This document shows positions 60,390 to 64,000 of a DNA stretch of 64,000 bases, piece after piece (the stretch's first letter is position 1; every line of letters starts with the position of its first letter). Origin of the DNA: an uncultured Armatimonadota bacterium. Lineage in GTDB: Bacteria; Armatimonadota; Fimbriimonadia; Fimbriimonadales; Fimbriimonadaceae. The stretch is taken from assembly GCA_903927345.1 (NCBI GenBank), contig CAIYMO010000030.1:20332-84331 (forward strand). Reading direction: 5' to 3'. The position numbers and the translations under genes are program-made. The notes under the pieces were generated by a model. The model was not told the origin of the DNA, searched no databases, and worked only from the letters and a program-made list of their open reading frames with translations.

Positions 60390-61925
60390 TCAACTAGCGA
60401 GTAGGTAGGGCTGATCGGGGCGTACAAACCGTACATCCACCCGAACTGCAAGGTCAGGGTCGACGGCTGCCCAAGGGAATCCCTGGATCGACGCCATCGC
60501 ATTCTCAAAACGTTCCGGCGAAGTATTTGGCGCTGCAACAATGAACTCATTGCCAGAATAGCGTCCAACTAGTGAGTTCGCCGATAATCCGACCGAGATC
60601 GCCGACGCAACCCGCGACAAGACTTCGTCGCCAACCTTTCGACCAAAGCGACCGTTGATCAAATCAAGGTTCTTCACCTCAAAGACGGCAACCGTCGGAA
60701 CCTCCAGGGTCTTCAACTGGTGCATAAACTCTGAGCGATTCAAAACGCCAGTTTGTGGATCGACCGATGAGATCATCGCAAGGTGCCCAAAGTGCGCATT
60801 GATATCGTCTTCGGTAAACGTCCAACTTGCCTCATGCAACATGGTTTGCGTCTCATCAAGCAGCGTCTCGTTGAGCCCGATCGTAAAGTCGTGCATGTGT
60901 GCCCAATAGTCAGAGCGCTGGACCTGGATTTGCTGGTCGTACTCAAGGGCCTTCCAAAGAGCTCGAACTGCACCCTGGTGGTCTCCCGAATGCTCACAAG
61001 CTTCCGCCAACCACCGGTGAAGTTCGGCAAAGTCATCCGACGAAGTAGAGCTTGGGGCGTGAATAATCGCCGCCACAATCTGATTCTTAGCCTCCGAAAC
61101 TCCTCCAAGGAGATAGTTCGAGTATCCGATGAGACCCTGTACCCGAGCTTCCGTTCTAAACCCTCCGATCCGCGTCGAAGCATCTGCCGCTTGCCGTAGA
61201 TTTGGGAGCGCCTGTGCGGGACGCCCCTGGATCACGAACGCCTCTCCCAATGTGCGAAACGCCGCTTCGTACGACACTGGAGACAGGTCAGATGAGCGCT
61301 GTTCAAGAATCTTCAGGATGAGCGATGTCGCGATTTGGGCGTCGACAATTGCGTAGCCTGTTTCCTTTGCATTGTGACGCTGCCAAGCTCGGCGGATATA
61401 GATCTGAGCAAGCGATACCCGAAGGTCATCCTCGGCTTCTCGATCACCCAACTGATCAACAATCTCGAGAGCACTGATTCTGCATCGAATCGCATGATCG
61501 AGCAGACCCAAGGTCGAATAGCTCTCCGCATAGTGCATGAGAATCCACGCGATACCCCGAATATCCCGTACCTGCCGGAAGTATTCCAGTGCGCTCTGCC
61601 AGTCCCCAAACGCCTCAACTGGCTTGCCTTCTACAAGTGAAAGCCAACCGCGAGTTTGATGAATTCTTCCCATGACCTGAGTCAATCGAAGTCCAAAAGC
61701 GACTCCCATTGCTTCGTGCAGATACTTCAGTGCGTCATCTCGGCGACCGAGGCATGCGTACGCTGATCCAAAAGAGGCAAGAGCGTAAGCGGAGGTCTCA
61801 TAGTCACCCGGGTTCGAGAATTCAATCGCCGATTTGGCGAGCTCAATCGCTCGGTGGGGAACGCGACTACTCAGCTCAAGTGCGAGCTTTGCGTCGGCGA
61901 GGGCTTGTTCGTGCTGTTCAGGCAT
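60390..61925 (-). CDS. TPR-repeat protein with degenerate GGDEF domain
   Basis: Many TPR-like helices; DPQTGVLNRSEFMHQL ... GDEVLSRVASAI ... VGRYSGNEFIVAAPN. Confidence 0.85.
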   Translation of the reverse strand: MPEQHEQALADAKLALELSSRVPHRAIELAKSAIEFSNPGDYETSAYALASFGSAYACLGRRDDALKYLHEAMGVAFGLRLTQVMGRIHQTRGWLSLVEGKPVEAFGDWQSALEYFRQVRDIRGIAWILMHYAESYSTLGLLDHAIRCRISALEIVDQLGDREAEDDLRVSLAQIYIRRAWQRHNAKETGYAIVDAQIATSLILKILEQRSSDLSPVSYEAAFRTLGEAFVIQGRPAQALPNLRQAADASTRIGGFRTEARVQGLIGYSNYLLGGVSEAKNQIVAAIIHAPSSTSSDDFAELHRWLAEACEHSGDHQGAVRALWKALEYDQQIQVQRSDYWAHMHDFTIGLNETLLDETQTMLHEASWTFTEDDINAHFGHLAMISSVDPQTGVLNRSEFMHQLKTLEVPTVAVFEVKNLDLINGRFGRKVGDEVLSRVASAISVGLSANSLVGRYSGNEFIVAAPNTSPERFENAMASIQGFPWAAVDPDLAVRVDVRFVRPDQPYLLAS

Positions 61926-61970
61926 CCGCTAACCTTCTGCCAGAGTTACCTGAGAAAATGCTAGGGAGGG

Positions 61971-62189
61971 TTACCGGGTTTCTAAGCTCTTTCGGCGTCT
62001 ACTGAAAATGAAGCCGACGACACTCACCACGACCAAAACATCGTCAATCCAGCCGACCACCGGCATCAAATCCGGCAAAAAGTCGAAAGGGAACAGCAAG
62101 TAGCAAACCCCGAAGGCTGCCGCTAGGCGGACAATCTTCGGGTTATTCTGATTTCTGGCCGCCTGGGCAAGCCGAACGCCACGGTTCAC
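61971..62189 (-). CDS. YkvA/DUF1232 family small membrane protein
   Basis: KIVRLAAAFGVCYLLFPFDFLPDLMPVVGWIDDVLVVVSVVGFI. Confidence 0.85.
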   Translation of the reverse strand: MNRGVRLAQAARNQNNPKIVRLAAAFGVCYLLFPFDFLPDLMPVVGWIDDVLVVVSVVGFIFSRRRKSLETR

Positions 62190-62194
62190 AACAG

Positions 62195-63046
62195 TTAGGA
62201 CGTGCCGCCGGGCTTGGTGGTTCCACTTGCCGGGGCTTTAGGGAGCTTGGCCTGCCGCATAGCTTCCGTCTCAAATGGCAGAGGTCGCATCTCCGGATAC
62301 TTCTTGCCTGGATTCTTCTTGAGATTCTCGACAGCCAGAGATCGAATTTTCTTAATGCGGTTGACATCGTCAGGGTGCGTGGAAAGCCACTCAGGTCCCG
62401 AGCCACTCCCTTTCATTGCGCGGAACATCTCAAAGACGCGAGCCATTCCCTCAGGGTTGTAGCCAGCCTGGACGACGTGCCGGAAACCATACTCGTCCGA
62501 CTCTCTTTCCTGACCTCGCCCGTTAGCAACGTCAATTCCAATCTGCTTGATCGCCTGAAGAACCGTCATATGTTGGCGTTTCACGCCGAACAGCTCACCA
62601 AGAATCAGCAGCCCAGCTTCCTTCTCCTGCGCTGAGTTAACCGCGCTCGCCCAGTGCTCACGGCGAATGTGGATGATCTCGTGACCCATTACACCCGCAA
62701 GTTCGTCGACGGTTTGGAAGCGGTCAAGCAGGCCCGTAAAGAAGAAGATCGGTCCACCCGGAACTGCAAAAGCGTTGACTTCCTTGGACTCGATGACGTC
62801 AAACGAAAATTTCCAAGGCTCGGCCTGTTTCTCCTTATCCGTTCGGGTGTCCAGAATCTGCTGACCGACCTTCCGAAGCAAGACAACGCGCGGGTCGTTA
62901 TCCGGCAGGAGCTTCTCTTTTTTTCGAATCTCCGCCGCATAATCTTGGCCCGCCTTGATCTGCTCGTCTTTCGATGGCTTAAACATCTGCGAGTAAGCAC
63001 CGGAAACCAAACTTGTCGCAACCAATGCAAAAACAGCCTTCTTCAT
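62195..63046 (-). CDS. M48 family metalloprotease
   Basis: LAGVMGHEIIHIRREHW (HEIIH); ESDEYGFRHVVQAGYNPEGM; STHPDDVNRIKKI. Confidence 0.93.
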   Translation of the reverse strand: MKKAVFALVATSLVSGAYSQMFKPSKDEQIKAGQDYAAEIRKKEKLLPDNDPRVVLLRKVGQQILDTRTDKEKQAEPWKFSFDVIESKEVNAFAVPGGPIFFFTGLLDRFQTVDELAGVMGHEIIHIRREHWASAVNSAQEKEAGLLILGELFGVKRQHMTVLQAIKQIGIDVANGRGQERESDEYGFRHVVQAGYNPEGMARVFEMFRAMKGSGSGPEWLSTHPDDVNRIKKIRSLAVENLKKNPGKKYPEMRPLPFETEAMRQAKLPKAPASGTTKPGGTS

Positions 63047-63285
63047 TGACTCCTATTTTACGACGATCAGCCCATTCTTCAATCGACAGCCATCAGTGAT
63101 TTATGATTTCCCATAAAGACTGGGTTCCAAACTGCCAACTATTGCTTTATCGCAAAGTGAAAATTTTCATTTTGAAGGGAAAAATCAAAGCTGGTAATTC
63201 CACCTAGATAAACCCGACAGGCGTGAGGAATCAACACTTTGCTTGGGAGCATCCCGGATCAGACTGGGAGGATGTACAACCAATT

Positions 63286-63639
63286 ATGAAGCGAAACATG
63301 CAACGAAACCGAGGCTTTACCCTCGTTGAAATTATGATCGTCGTCCTGATTATCGGGATTCTTGCGGCGATCGCGGTCCCTAACTTCGTGAAGGCACGAG
63401 AGTCAGCACGACGAGCAACCTGTCTTGGCAACATGACGCAGGTCGAGTCGGCGAAAGAGCAGTGGGCTATGGACAACAAGAAGGCAAGCGGCGACACCGT
63501 CACCTCGGCAAACATTGCTCCTTCCTACATCAAGACCTACCCAACCTGTCCTGCAGGCGGAACCTACACGATTGGCGTCATCGGCACCAACATCTCGTGC
63601 TCTAAGTCAGCAGCGCCTGACCTGCACGTCCTTCCGTAA
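63286..63639 (+). CDS. Type IV pilin-like/pseudopilin protein
   Basis: MKRNMQRNRGFTLVEIMIVVLIIGILAAIAVPNFVKARESARRATC. Confidence 0.92.
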   Translation: MKRNMQRNRGFTLVEIMIVVLIIGILAAIAVPNFVKARESARRATCLGNMTQVESAKEQWAMDNKKASGDTVTSANIAPSYIKTYPTCPAGGTYTIGVIGTNISCSKSAAPDLHVLP

Positions 63640-63663
63640 GCTCCAAGCGAACTTACAAACAAG

Positions 63664-63694
63664 ACCCCAATCAGATCTCTGGTTGGGGTTTTTT
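63664..63694 (+). terminator. Rho-independent terminator
   Basis: 11-bp stem ACCCCAATCAG-ATCT-CTGGTTGGGGT followed by TTTTT. Confidence 0.9.
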
Positions 63695-63810
63695 GTCAAC
63701 AATGTCTGGCTTCTCTCCGGGGCCGGTAGACCAAAAAGCGGAACACGACCACTACCAGTTTGCATCCTCAACAATCGGATTCTGAACAGGCGGTGAGTCT
63801 TGAAACACAC

Positions 63811-64000
63811 CATGAAGCGAAACATGCAACGAAACCGAGGTTTTACCCTCGTTGAAATCATGATCGTCGTCCTGATTATCGGGATTCTTGCGGCGATCGC
63901 GGTCCCTAACTTCGTCAAGGCACGAGAGTCAGCACGACGTTCAACCTGTCTTGGCAACATGAAACAGGTCGAGTCGGCCAAAGAGCAGTGGGCTATGGAC
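63811..64000 (+). CDS. Second, near-identical pseudopilin gene (truncated by window end)
   Basis: ATGAAGCGAAACATGCAACGAAACCGAGGTTTTACCCTCGTTGAAATC..., open to window end; not in the supplied ORF track because it lacks a stop. Confidence 0.92.

Overview
This is a 64 kb chromosomal window that looks like an Armatimonadota/Fimbriimonas-type bacterium (lineage is inference from gene content and style, not tested). It is mostly ordinary housekeeping DNA: glnA, a complete F-type ATP synthase gene set split into two convergent blocks, rsmG, trpE, leuD, rph-rdgB, tsaB-murB, pth, uppP, a wecA/tagO-like transferase and dCMP deaminase. It also holds secreted hydrolases (GH78 rhamnosidase, DUF5703-like, S9/DPP-IV-like, VPS10/sortilin-like BNR, M32, M48), several pseudopilins, a PEP-CTERM protein and a Pup-ligase (PafA/UBact-ligase-like) gene. 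Three tRNAs are visible (Ser-UGA, Val-UAC, Val-CAC). I found no CRISPR array, rRNA, IS element or prophage. The observations most worth following up are: (1) a decayed tandem duplication of [zinc-ribbon gene 3' end + hypothetical gene + tRNA-Val] whose junction lies in a tRNA T-loop; (2) a recurrent TANNNT motif 6-8 nt upstream of at least 16 start codons, suggesting widespread leaderless transcription; (3) the inverted atpDC block; (4) an orphan Pup-ligase gene next to a zinc-ribbon gene; (5) intercistronic hairpins in the atp operon and over translation starts; (6) a pseudopilin C-terminal module on a protein without a pilin N-terminus; (7) CGA as the dominant arginine codon in highly expressed genes.
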